Shown here one piece after another: positions 51,095-63,440 of a DNA stretch of 64,000 nucleotides (position 1 is the stretch's first letter; every line of letters starts with the position of its first letter). The translations under genes were made by a program, and so were the position numbers. The notes beneath the pieces were generated by a model. The model was not told the origin of the DNA, ran no database searches, and was given only the letters and a program-made list of their open reading frames with translations. Source of the DNA: Dromiciops gliroides. Its lineage: Eukaryota; Chordata; Mammalia; Microbiotheria; Microbiotheriidae. The stretch lies in contig NC_057861.1 of NCBI RefSeq assembly GCF_019393635.1, forward strand, positions 77,197,327-77,261,326, in the 5' to 3' direction.

Positions 51095-51365
51095 CTCACT
51101 GCCTCCTGCTGACCTTCCAGGTTTCCTCCAAGTCCCAGCTAAAGTCTCTTCTCCTACAAGAAGCCTTCCCAGCCCCTTAGTTCTTTCTTCATCATTTCCT
51201 GTGGATCCTGCATATGGCCTGTTCCTGCATATCTGTTTGCAAGTGGTCTCGCCCATTACTGTAGAGTGTAAACTCCTTGAGAACAGGGGCCATCTTTTGC
51301 CTTTGTTGTGTATCCCCAGATTGCCTGACACACAGCAAATGTTTACTAAATATTGACTGATGTGC
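51095..51365. repeat. L2 3'-end fragment
   Basis: 'actccttgagaacaggggcc', 'tatccccagattgcctgaca', 'aaatgtttactaaatattga': typical L2 3' end. Confidence 0.7.
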
Positions 51366-51671
51366 TTGGGATTGGGAGCCAAGAGCTTCATAAACCTTAC
51401 TGGACAAAAAAAAAAAAAAAGTAGGCAGATAAAAGTGATGTAGGAGGCAAAAAAGGGGTTAACAGAAGAACCTAAGACCCAAGCTCTAATTTAGATTTGA
51501 GTTCTAAGAGGGATTCAGACCCCAGTTAATGGATAACTTAAGATTTGGGAAACAAGTCAGGGCCTAGTTCGCTTACCCACATTAATCACCATTCATAGCA
51601 AGAACATAAAGAGGCAGGTCAAAAAGGCCTTACACTGACAGGGTTAAAAGGCAGGTTATAGCATACTTGTT

Positions 51672-51826
51672 TTTATTTTGTTTTTGTTTGGGGGGGAGAC
51701 AATGAGGGTTAAGTGACTTGCCCAGGGTCACACAGCTAGTGTCAAGTGTTTGAGGCCCAATTTGAAATCAAGTCCTCCTGAATCCAGGGCCAGTGCTTTA
51801 TCCACTGTGCCGCCCTAGCTGCCCCC
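51672..51826 (-). repeat. Marsupial CORE-SINE
   Basis: Reverse copy with target duplication atagcatacttgtt (51658 and 51829). A deletion removes the usual 'agtaagtgtt' linker. Confidence 0.9.
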
Positions 51827-52369
51827 AAATAGCATACTTGTTAAAGGAAAAGGTATATAATTTGCTACTGGAGATAGAGAAGGGAGTTATCATCTTAAGC
51901 AGACCTAGTATCAAAGAGCCTAGTGTATTACTGGGTCAAAGGGTATACACAGTCCCATAGCCCTTTGGGCATCATTCTAAATTGCTCTCAAAATGCTTGC
52001 ATGACTTTACAAGTCCACCAACAATGCATTAGTGTTCCAATTTTTCCACAGTTTCTCCAACATTTATTATTTTCCTCTTTTGTTATATTAGTCAATCTGA
52101 TAGGTGTGAGGTGGTACCTTGGAGTTGTTTTAATTTGCATTTCTCTAATCAACAGAGATTTAGAGCATTTTTTTCATATGGCAATAAATAGCTTTGATTT
52201 CTTCATCTGAAAACTGCCTGTTCATATCCTTTCACCATTTCTCAATTGGAGAATGACTTGCATTCTTATAAATTTGATTTAGTTCTCTATATATTTTAGA
52301 AATTAGGCCTTTATCAGAAACACTGGATGTAAAAATTTTTTCCCAGCTTTCTGCTTGCCTTCTAATATT

Positions 52370-53207
52370 TTTTTTTACAATCAGTGATTCACTTTATTGT
52401 GAATCAGTACTCAACCACCATCACTGCCATACCAGGTTCCAAAAAAGAGAAGAGGTACCATACTTGCCCCCCAACAATGGCTTTCAATCTCATGGGTAGG
52501 AAGAAGCTATAAAGATATGAATAAGGTGCTACTGAAAAAGTTTGGGGTAACCTAGTTGGGCCTCCTCCCTATTGTGACAAAGGCTCTTTTTTTTTTTTTT
52601 GGTGGGGGTGGGGGGAAAAGAAGGAATAGGTGTTCCCATCAAACTGGCTGGATACACAATTCCCAAAGGAGGGAGTGACTCCATAACCAAACAACATCCC
52701 AAGCTCAGGCTGGCCAAAACACTCCTTATCCTAGTAGGAATCTTTTTTCTTGGAGAGGAGGGGAAGTACAGAAGGTGGAAGCATCCATCCTCATTCTGAA
52801 GAAGTTCCATTCAGGGTGGACAGAGTCTGAGCACCTGCTTGGGGGTTAGGGGCTGCTGGTCCCGGCAGCTTTCACTCTAGCAGCTTTGACCTTGTCCTCC
52901 AAATCATCCAGGAACCGTTCTTGGGACACGGAGTAGAATGTATAGCCACAAATGGCCAACACCAGGGCCCCGACGGTCAGGCCCGTCAGGATGTTCCGGC
53001 TCCGCCGCTGCGGAAGCGTTTTCTGTCACTGGTTGAGCTCCACTTGCCGGGTAAAGTGCAGCTGGGCTGGGCTCAGCTTCTCTCCCGGCGGGTCAATGCG
53101 CTGCACTACGAGGGCCTTCCCCCGCCTCGGATCCCCCGCTCAGCTAGCACTAGCAATAGACATCTCACTGCTCCACCTACTCGAGGCGGTCAGAGCCACC
53201 GGGCACC
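52370..53207 (-). pseudogene. COA3P: COA3 processed pseudogene
   Basis: An intronless minus-strand copy of the mitochondrial cytochrome c oxidase assembly factor 3 mRNA. The readable part includes [19 protein letters not shown], then [20 protein letters not shown] (the single membrane segment) and [21 protein letters not shown] stop replaces the tryptophan of the QWQK motif, and an early stop and frame change lie near the N-terminus. AATAAA (about 52400) and a poly-A run (52370-52378) end it. Target duplication: ccttctaatatt / cccttctaattt. It sits inside an L1. Confidence 0.92.
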
Positions 53208-53640
53208 TTCCCTTCTAATTTTGGCTGCATTGCTTCTGTTTGTACAAAAACATTTTAATTTAATGTAATCAAAATCATCCATCTTGCATTTCATAATATT
53301 ATCTATCTCTTGTTTGGTCATAAATTGTTCTCCTTGCCATAGATCTAAGAGGTAAACTATTCCTTCCTCTCCTAATTAGCCTGTGGTATCACCCTTTATG
53401 TCTAAATCAGGTACTCATTTTGACTTTGTGGTGCAAGATGTTGGTCTATATCTAGTTTCTGCCATACTATTTTCCAGTTTTCCCAACAGTTTTTGTTATA
53501 TAGTGAGTTCCTATCCCAGAAGCTGGAGTCGTTGGGTTTATCAAACAATAGATTACTATACTCATTTACTACTGTGTCTCCTGTGCCTAACCTATTCCAT
53601 TGATCCACCACTCTATTTCTTAGCCAGTACCAAATAGTTT

Positions 53641-53803
53641 TGGTTTTTTGTTTGTTGTTTTTTTTTGGGTGAAGCAATTGGGGTTAAGTGACTTGTCCAG
53701 GTTCACACAGCTAGTAAGTGTTAAGTGTCTGAAGTCAGATTTTAACTCAGGTCCTCCTGACTCTCGGGCTGGTGCTCTATCTACTGCACCACCTAGCTGC
53801 CCC
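53641..53803 (-). repeat. Marsupial CORE-SINE nested in L1
   Basis: Reverse copy with target duplication ccaaatagttt (53630 and 53804). Confidence 0.92.
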
Positions 53804-54834
53804 CCAAATAGTTTCCATGACTGATGCTTTATAGTATTGCTTCGGATTTGGTATGGCTAGCCCAACTTCATGTGAATTTTTTTTCATTAGTTCCCTTGAT
53901 ATTCTTGACCTTTTGTTCTTCCAGATGAATTTTGTTATTATTTTTTCTAGCTCTATGAAATCATTTTTAAGTAGTCTGACTGGTATGGCACTGAATAAGT
54001 AAATTAATTTAGGTAGAATTGTCATTTTTATTATATTAGCTCACCCTATCCATGAGCAGTTGGTATTTTTCCAATTATTTAGATCTGATTTTATTTGTGT
54101 AAAAAGTGTTTTAAAAACGGAAAAGGGCCCAAATGTACAAAAATATTTATAGCAGCTCTCTTAGTGGTGGCAAAGAATTGGAAATTGAGGGAATGCCCAT
54201 CAATTGGGGAATGGCTGAACAAGTTGTGGTGTTCCAATTCTTTGCCACTAGTTGTAGTATATGGATGTAATGGAATACTAACGTGCTGTAAGAAATTATG
54301 TAACAAATGATTTCAGAAAAACCTGGAAAGACTTAAGAGGACTAATGCTGAGTGAAGTGAGCAGAACCAAGAGAACATTATGCACAGTATCTGATCAACT
54401 GTGATAGACTTAGCTTTTCTCAGCAATACAATGATCCAAGACAATTCCAAAGAACTCAAGATGGAAAATGTTCTCCACATCCAGAAAAAAGAACTGTGGA
54501 TTCTGAATGCAGATTGAACCATACTGTTTCAACTTTTGTTTTTGTTTTTTTGTTTTTTGAGGGTTTTCCCTTTTGTTCTGATTCTTCTTTCACAAGATGA
54601 CTGATGCAGAAGTATGGTTAATGTGATTGTACATATATAACCTATATCAGATTGCTTTCTGTCTTGGGGAGGGGAGAGGGAAGGGAGGGAGGGAGAAAAA
54701 TTTGGAACTAAAAATCTTATGAAAACAAATGTTGAAAACTATCTTTACATGTAACTGGAAAATAATAAAATGCTTTTATTATTTAAAAAAATTGTAAAGG
54801 GTTTGGGACTAAAGGGAAGAATGATGAGAGCAAG

Positions 54835-55165
54835 CATTTATTAATCTACTGTGTGCCAGTGCTTTACAATAATTATCTCATTTGACTAAAAGATCATGGA
54901 TAGAAAGCTGGAAGAGACCTCAGAAGTTATCTAATTCAACTTTCTCATTGTACAGAGGGGCAGACTGAGAGCTTGAAGAGATAGCAGAGCTGGGACTTGA
55001 ACCTGGGTCCTCTGATTCTGGGATCTCCGTCCTCAGACACTTCTTAGCTGTATGACCCTGTACAAGTCACTTAGTCTCTGCCTACCTCAGTTTCCTCAAC
55101 TGTAAGAATGTGAACAATAACGTTACTTACCTCAAAGGTTTTTGTGAGGATCAAATTATTAATTT
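54835..55165. repeat. Cluster of MIR/Ther-1 remnants
   Basis: At least two pieces: an antisense one ('agcatttattaatctactg', 'ttgtacagaggggcagactg') and a forward one ('cctcagtttcctcaactgta', 'gtttttgtgaggatcaaatt'). Confidence 0.65.
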
Positions 55166-55186
55166 ATATAATTAAGCAATCAATCT

Positions 55187-55326
55187 TTTTTTTTTTTGGT
55201 GAGGAAATTGGGGTTAAGTGACTTGCCCAAGGTCACACAGCTAGTAAGTGTCTGAGCTCAAATTTGAACTCAGGTCCTCCTGAATCCAGGGCCAGTGCTT
55301 TATCCACTGTGCCACCTAGCTGCCCC
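55187..55326 (-). repeat. Marsupial CORE-SINE
   Basis: Reverse copy inserted in an (AATC)-like repeat, so the target duplication is 'aatcaatc'. It lacks the usual 'gttaagtg' linker. Confidence 0.9.
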
Positions 55327-55875
55327 CTCAATCAATCAATCTTAACTTGTTTGTCTAGAAACTTTTAAAATATATTTTTTTGATAACCATTTAAAAAATA
55401 AATAAAGAGCCCTTCAGGCCAGACGAGGGAGGAGGACCTCCCAAGGACTCAGGAATCCTCTACCTTCAGCAACTAATTCTTTTTGCACCAATGAGAGAAT
55501 CAGTTAATCAATCCATCAATAAACGTTAGGTGCCAACCATGCGCCAGGCATAAAGAAGGCACTGAAGTATACCAGCTCCTGCAGATGGTTTTGTAGTTCA
55601 TGAAGGTTCATATACAGCAGAATGGCTAATACAGAACAAGATGGAGTCAATTATGTTCTCCCCCAAAAAATCACTTTCAATAATTCTTCATCCCTCACAT
55701 TAGAGCGGTGGGGGTCTAGTAGGACAGAATATCATATACATTGTCATACAAAATTATCTGTATTGGATGTTTTTGCTTGTTGTTTGTCATGAAGAAAGAT
55801 TCCATCTGGAGTTGGAGGGGAAATGACTATGATTTAAAAACATTTTGTAAAATGTATTTATTAAAAAATGCTTTT

Positions 55876-56043
55876 GGGGCAGCTAAGTGGAGCAGTGGAT
55901 AAAGCACCGGTCCTGGATTCAGGAAGACCTGAGTTCAAATTTGACCTCAGATACTTGACATTTACTAGCTGTGTAACCCTGGGCATGTCACTTAACCCCC
56001 ATTGCCCCGCAAAAAAATATATATATATACATATACATACACA

Positions 56044-56107
<64 letters not shown>
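55876..56107 (+). repeat. CORE-SINE with compound microsatellite tail
   Basis: A forward copy (55876-56012) whose A tail has been replaced by (TA)n, (CA)n and (TA)n arrays at 56014-56107. The target duplication atgctttt flanks the whole unit (55868 and 56108), which shows the microsatellite is the SINE tail. Confidence 0.9.
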
Positions 56108-56108
<1 letters not shown>

Positions 56109-56274
56109 GCTTTTGAAGCACTCTTCCACCATCACCCCAGGTACAGTGTTTCTTCTGATCAGTGTGGTTAGAACTACTCCATATGCTATAACTGCATAAG
56201 CCACTAGGTGGTGGCCTCCACTTAGATACAAATTCACACCCATTCCACCCCCCCCCCAACTCCAAACTGGGGAA

Positions 56275-56470
56275 AGGAACCAGCATTTATTAAACACTTA
56301 CTATATGCTAAGCACTTTGACCCTCACAACAAGGTAGATGCTAATATCTTCATTTTACAGTTGATGAAACTGAGGCAGACAGAAGGCAAGTCACTTGTCC
56401 AGGCTTACACAGCAATATGTCTGGGGATAGATTTAACTCAAGTCTTCCTGACTCCAGGACTAGGGTTCTA
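56275..56470 (-). repeat. MIR/Ther-1 element
   Basis: 'catttattaaacacttacta', 'cattttacagttgatgaaac', 'tcaagtcttcctgactccag': nearly full-length antisense CORE-SINE. Confidence 0.75.
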
Positions 56471-56823
56471 TATAGGACGGCCTAGCTTTAGGCCTAGGGT
56501 TAAGATTATTGCAATAACAATACTCCCTTAGCTCTTCTATCCCCATTCCCATTAAATTTTCCATCTTTCTTTCCCTTCTCAGCATGACCCCCAAATGACT
56601 GGCTAATTTGGAAATTAAGTTAAATGCATTTACTAAAGAAAAAGTAAAAAAAGAAAAAGTTTAGTTTTTAAAGCTCCAGAGCAGCTGGGACATTCCAGCT
56701 CTGAAAAAAATAATATTGTTCCTAGAAAGAGAATGTTAACAGATTGTCCTATAGATCAATTCACCATGTTAGTACCCGAGTCCTCTGACAATCCCTTCCC
56801 TAGCTACCATTACTATATCTGTG

Positions 56824-56962
56824 TATGTATATATTTATAAATGTGTGTATATATGTATATATTTATATGTGTGTATGTATATTTATATGTGTGCATGTAT
56901 ATATTTTATGTGTGTATGTATGTGTACATATTTATGTGTGTGCATATATTTAAATGTGTGTG
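56824..56962. repeat. TG/ATGT-rich low-complexity repeat
   Basis: Imperfect alternation of 'tgtgtgtatatatg' and 'tatttatatgtgtg' units. An L2 3' end follows at 56965-57080. Confidence 0.85.
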
Positions 56963-57384
56963 TTTTCTCCTCCTTTTAAAAGACCACCTCCTTGAAGGCA
57001 GAGACTATGTTCTCTTTGTATTTGTATCCTCATGGCTTAGCGCAGGATCTGCCCTTAATAAATGCTTTCCCATCCATTCCTGGTAAGCTTGGAATTTTCC
57101 ATTCTACCCATCTTGTCCTCAGTATCTTTAAAAACAACAAATAGATGCACCCAAAGGTCCCAAAGTCATGAGGGGACAAGGAACCACATCATATCACTGA
57201 AGCTTCTTAAACAGGGAAAAGACAATGACAAAAAATTTGTATTATACTAGAAACATTAGCTATAGCTATAAGGGAAGAAAAAGAAGTTGGAGGAATTAGA
57301 CTAGGCAATGAGGAAACAAAACTATCACTCTTTGCAGATGATATGATGGTATATGTACAAAATACTAGAAAATCAGCTAAAAAG

Positions 57385-57538
57385 GGGGCAGCTAGGTGGC
57401 AAAGTGGATAGAGAACTGGCCCTGGAGTCAGGAGCACCTGAGTTAAAATCGGGCTTCAGACACTTGACACTTACTAGCGGTGTGACCCTGGGCAAGTCAC
57501 TTAACCCCAATTGCCTCACCAAAAAAAAAAAAGAAAGA
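57385..57538 (+). repeat. Marsupial CORE-SINE nested in L1 RT
   Basis: Target duplication agaaaatcagctaaaaa / agaaaatcaactaaaaaa (57367 and 57539). Removing the SINE restores the L1 sequence. Confidence 0.92.
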
Positions 57539-57704
57539 AAGAAAATCAACTAAAAAACTTGTTGAAATAATTTACAGTTTCAGCAAAGTTGCAGGATATG
57601 AAATAAGCCCACATAAATCATTAGCATTCCTATATATTACAAGCAAAGTCCAGTAGCAAGAGATAGAAAAAGAAATTTCCATTTAAAATAACTCTAGACT
57701 GTGA

Positions 57705-58135
57705 TAATTAAAATCTAATGTGTGTATTTACCTGCCCTGAATTATAAATTCAGGAGCTTCAGGAACAGTTTAGGCTTTAAGCTTTTATTAAGGTATATTA
57801 GAAGTTAGTATAGATAGGGCACATGTCTCTGAAAGAATAGAAAAAAACCCTATCTCAGATCTACAAGAGAGAGAGAGAGAGAGAAACAATTCCTTCCCCT
57901 AGCCACTCACACTTCCCCCCCAAAAAAAAGAGTCCCACTCAATTCCCCCAGAAGCCCCCCGTCGAACAGAAAGAGGGGCAGCCCCACACACAGCTCCAAG
58001 CTAATTGGCTGGTCTCATTTAAGTCCATTGATTGACATGACTTAAAGGCAGTCTATGAATAGAGGCAACTTCCTGGGTGCCAATCTCACCTTAGAAACCT
58101 CAGAAAGGTCACCTCATGCTTTCTTGGTTCTCACA
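57705..58135 (-). mobile_element. Solo ERV LTR nested in L1
   Basis: About 430 bp with inverted ends tgtgataatt ... ggttctcaca interrupting an L1 between 'aataactctagac' and 'agaaaatataaaata'. On the minus strand an AATAAA lies about 85 bases before the 'aattatcaca' end, as expected of R-U5. No internal viral region remains. It is a fossil, younger than the L1. Confidence 0.65.
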
Positions 58136-58997
58136 AGAAAATATAAAATACTTGAGAATTTACCTGCCAAGACAAGCCCAGGAACTATATGAACACAATT
58201 ATAAAACACTTCACACAGATAAAGTCAGATCTAAACAATTGGAAAAATATTAATTGATCATGGGTAGGGCCAAGCCAATATTGTAAGAATGACAATTCTA
58301 TCTAAATCAATTTACTTATTCAGTGCTATACTAATAACATTATTTTATAGAGTGAGAAATGCCAAAACATTATTTTATAGAGTGAGAAAAAAATCATAAC
58401 AAAATTCATCTGGAAGAACAAAAGGTCAGGGGAAAAAAAAAGTGAGAGAAGGTGGCCTAGCTGTACCAGATCTCAAACTGTATTATAAAGCAATAATCAT
58501 CAAAAATATCTGGTATTGACTAAGATATAGAGTGGTGGATCAGTAGAATAAATCAGATACACAATACACAGGTTTAAATGACCCATAATAATCAAGTGTT
58601 TGATAAACACAAAGATCCAAGTATGAGGATAAGAAATCACTGTTTGACAAAAATTGCTGGGAATACTGGAAAGCAGTTTGGCAAAACTATATATAGACTA
58701 ATATCTCATACCATATACCAAGATAAGCTCAAAATGGTACATAATTTAAACATAAAGGATGATATCATAAGCAAATAAGGGCAGCATGGAAAAGTTTACC
58801 TGTCAGATTTATGGATGAGGGAAGAATTTATTACAAAACAAAAGACAGAGGGTATTAAAAAATATACAATGGATAATTTTGATTACATCAAATTAAAAAG
58901 GTTTGCACAAACAAAACCAATGTAGCCAATATTAGAAAACATGTTTTCTAGCAAGTTTCTCTGATAAAGTGCTTATTTCTCAAATAGATAGAGAGCT

Positions 58998-59141
58998 GGG
59001 GCAGCTAGGTGGCACAGTGGATAGAGCACCAGTCCTGGATTCAGGAGGACCTGAGTTCAAATCCAACCTCAGACACTTAACACTTACTAGCTGTGTGACC
59101 CTGGACAAGTCACTTAACCCCAATTGCCTCACCAAAAAAAA
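58998..59141 (+). repeat. Marsupial CORE-SINE nested in L1
   Basis: Perfect target duplication aaatagatagagagctg (58982 and 59143) inside L1 ORF2. Confidence 0.93.
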
Positions 59142-60433
59142 AAAATAGATAGAGAGCTGAGTAAAATTTACAAGAGTATGAGTCATTCCTCAGTTGAGAA
59201 ATGGTCAAAGGATATGAACAGGCAGTTTTCTGATGAAGAAATCAAAGCTATCTATTGCCACATGAAAAAATGTTCTAAATCACTATTGATTAGAGAAATG
59301 CAAATTAAAACAACTCCGAGGTACCACCTAACACCTAACAGATTGGCTAATATGACAAAAAAGGAAAATAATGAATGTTGGAGAAGCTGTGGAAAAATTA
59401 GAACACTGATGCATTGTTGGTGGGGCTGTGAACTGATCCAAGCATTCTGGAGAGCAATTTGGAATTAATGCCCAAAGGGCTATAAAGCTGTGCATACCCT
59501 TTGACCCGGCAATACCACTATTAGGTCTTTTTCCCAAAGAGATCATAAAAAATGGAAAAGGACCCACTTGTACAAAAATATTTATAGCTGCTCTTTTTGT
59601 AGTGGCAAGGAATTGGAAGTTGAGGGGGTGCCCATCAATTGGGGAATGGCTGGACAAGTTGTGGTATATGAATACAATGGAATACTATTGTGCTGTAAGA
59701 AATGATGAGCAGGAAGAGTTCAGAGAAACCTGGAGGGTCTTATGTGAGCTGATGATGAGTGAGATGAGCAGAACCAGAAGAACATTGTACACAGTATCAT
59801 CAACATTGAGTGTTGACCTACTGTGATGGACTATATTCTTCTCACCAATGCAATGGTACAGAAGAGTTCCAGGAAACTCATGATAGAAGAGGATCTCCAA
59901 ATCCAAGAAAAAAAAAAGAAAGAAAGAACTGTGGAGTATAGATGCTGATTGAACCATATTATTTCTTTGGTTTTGGGTGCTGTTGTTTTTTTTTTCTATT
60001 TTGAGGTTTTGCATCACTGCTCTGATTCTTTCTCTTGTAACAGGATTAATGCAGAAATAGGATTAATGTTATTATGTGTATATATATGTGTGTGTATATA
60101 TCTATATCTATATGTATAGATATAACCTATATCAGATATAGATATAACCTATATCAGATTACCTGCTGTCTAGGGGAGGGGGGAGGGAGGGGAGGGAGGG
60201 AGAAAAATCTGAAATTGTAAAGCATGTATAAACAAAAGTTGAGAACTATCTTTACATGTAACGGAAAAAATAAAATACCTCATACATTAAAAAAAAAAGA
60301 AAGAAAAGAAAAGTTAATTAGAAAGGGAACTAAACTAGATCCGAATTGAATCACAAAGTGCAGTCACTGTGGTTTACTCAGTTCCCACAATTCCCTCAGG
60401 TAAGAGGTTTATAATTAAGAATAAACATATTCA

Positions 60434-60582
60434 GGGGCAGCTAGGTGGCACAGTGGATAGAGCACTGGACCTGGAGTCAGGAGTACCTGAGTTCAAATCT
60501 GGCCTCAGACACTTAACACTTACTAGCTGTGTGACCCTGGGCAAGTCACTTAACCCCAATTGCCTCTCTAAAAAAAAAAAAA
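60434..60582 (+). repeat. CORE-SINE cluster, copy 1
   Basis: Flanked by aagaataaacatattca at 60417 and 60583. Confidence 0.93.
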
Positions 60583-60599
60583 AAGAATAAACATATTCA

Positions 60600-60766
60600 G
60601 GGCAGCTAGGTGGAGCAGTGGATAAAGCACAAGCCCTGGATTCAGGAGGACCTGAGTTCAAATCTGGCCTCAGACACTTGACACTTACTATCTGTGTGAC
60701 CCTGGGCAAGTCACTTAGCCCTCATTGCCCCGACAAAAACAAACAAACAAATAAAACAAAACAAAA
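60600..60766 (+). repeat. CORE-SINE cluster, copy 2
   Basis: Same orientation as copy 1 and flanked by the same target sequence at 60583 and 60767. It is of a different subtype: 'ggagcagtggataaagcac' and a 'cattgccccgac' end instead of 'caattgcctc'. Confidence 0.93.
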
Positions 60767-60838
60767 AAGAATAAACATATTCTTAATCTTAATCATAGCT
60801 GTAAACCTCCAAAAATTCATTAAGATGTATGAGGGACA

Positions 60839-60987
60839 GGGGCAGCTAGGTGGCGCAGTGGATGGAGCACCGGCCCTGGAGTCAGGAGTACCTGGGTTCA
60901 GGTCTGGCCTCGGACACTTGACACTTGCTAGCTGTGTGACCCTGGGCGGGTCGCTTGACCCCAATTGCCTCACTAAAAAAAAAAAAA
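60839..60987 (+). repeat. CORE-SINE cluster, copy 3
   Basis: Flanked by aagatgtatgaggga at 60822 and 60988. It shows several A-to-G differences relative to the other copies in the second half ('gggcgggtcgcttgacc'). Confidence 0.93.
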
Positions 60988-61003
60988 AAGATGTATGAGG
61001 GAA

Positions 61004-61080
61004 GGGGCAGCTAGGTGGCGCAGTGGATAAAGCAGTGGCCCTGGATTCAGGAGTACCTGAGTTCAAATCCAGCCTCAGAT
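61004..61080 (+). repeat. CORE-SINE cluster, copy 4 (3' truncated)
   Basis: Only the tRNA-like head is present, ending at 'cagcctcagat'; there is no core, tail or right-hand target copy. Confidence 0.85.
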
Positions 61081-61170
61081 TGAAGAAATGTCCCTGTGTC
61101 ACCTCCCCCATTGGCTAAGAACCCAAAGAATAATAATGGAAATTGGGGTTAAGAATACTGCATTCTGCTT

Positions 61171-62042
<872 letters not shown>

Positions 62043-63440
62043 CTTTCCCCCCTTTGTTTTGTCAAGAAACATGGGGTATTTCCTTGATGGAACAATAAAT
62101 AATAAACAATAAATAAATTTTTAAAAATAACAGAATATCATAACCAATGCTAACAAACAATATACTAATAACAATATAGGAAAGGGAAAATACTTATTAC
62201 AGATGATGTATATAGTTACAGAAGGAAAAACAAAAATGTCCATTTAAAGTCCTTAAAATCTTGTCTTAGAAAGAGGGTTGAGATGTCATCAGGGGAACTG
62301 AACTCTGGTCTGGATTCTGGCTGTCTCTGGAACTGCTGGATTTTCATTAATCTTTAGCATAGCATTGTCCAAAAATGTTCAAATTAAACGATGAAAGTTC
62401 TTCTAAATATACAAAAAAGTTTAAACTTGATATATATACAGCATATTGGAGTCCCCCCTTTGGAAGATATTCATATGCATACACAATACAAAATTGAGAC
62501 AGTTATGACATTACTAACACTTTTTACCACTATATGTCTGGATCAAAGACAAATTTAGTTATGTGTCCATGATGACACCTAAAAATGTTATGGAAAGGTT
62601 ACCATACCACATCTTGTGGTGCACAGATATCTAATAATTGTGCTAGGCCTCAGGTGGATGGATTCTGACCATGCTACCAGATTGAGTGAAGAAGCCAAGT
62701 TAAGTTAAACCAGGTGAATGCATTAGGACTAACATGACACCAGAACATTTTTGGAGTGAGAGAGGAAGAAACTGGACTATGTCTAGCAATTGTGCTCTAC
62801 ATAGCTGCTCTCATAAGCAAACTATGGACTTCTTGAATGTATTTGGCTGTTCTCTCAGCCTCCATCAGGGTATCTTACATGTACCTGTCTCTTCTCCTGT
62901 TGTACATATATTCTCTCCAGGACCTGCAACGTGGTGTTGAACCATCTCCATTAAGCTCACTGTAAGAGCAATTAGTCTCTGAAATGGTAAGTTTCCATAA
63001 ATCATAAATCTCGTATTAATTTCACCAAAGTGTGCTACACTGCATAACTTAGGATATACTTGAAATATATATATATATATATAATCCCAAACCATACCCA
63101 GAGTATACATAGTCACAACGACATACAAATGATAAATGAATGTAAATGGCTGATATTATTAAACATTATTACAGAATCTTCATTAAGCAAGTAAACCACA
63201 TCATCTTATCCATGAATTCTCTATCTAGTACAATGACAATAACAGATACTTGAAATGATAAACAATATATCAAAAGGAAATAAAACATCAGCAAGACTCA
63301 ATATGTTCATTAATTGTCTTATAAATCAAGCAATAAGGTTCAATAACCCTTTCTAGAAGACAGAGCCATGTGCTTGTGGTGGAGAAGTTCTTCACCTGTA
63401 GGAGGAAAAGCTTGTTTAAGGTAAAAGCTTATAATGCTAG
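62043..63440 (-). mobile_element. Possible ERV internal region, degraded
   Basis: AT-rich sequence directly upstream (on the minus strand) of the LTR at 61498 and its polypurine tract. I found no recognisable gag, pol or env segment and no long frame, so assignment to a provirus rests on position alone. It could also be ordinary intergenic DNA. Confidence 0.3.

Larger units (their letters stand above)
51917..54790. repeat. L1 with twin-priming inversion
   Basis: 51917-54112 is an ORF2 segment in minus orientation; at about 54115 the orientation flips and 54115-54790 is the ORF2 C-terminus, 3' UTR and AATAAA plus A-rich tail in plus orientation. The left end of the inverted part ('gggtcaaagggtatacac') and the first bases of the forward part are only a few tens of bases apart in L1 coordinates, the classic 5'-inversion outcome. 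A COA3 retrocopy and a SINE are nested inside. Coding frames are decayed. Confidence 0.85.
57228..60295 (+). repeat. 5'-truncated L1 with nested insertions
   Basis: Starts in the ORF2 reverse transcriptase ([12 protein letters not shown], the FADD catalytic motif) and continues to the C-terminus ([51 protein letters not shown]), 3' UTR and AATAAA plus A tail near 60270-60295. It is interrupted by SINEs (57385, 58998) and a solo LTR (57705). Stops and small deletions show it is inactive. Confidence 0.88.
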
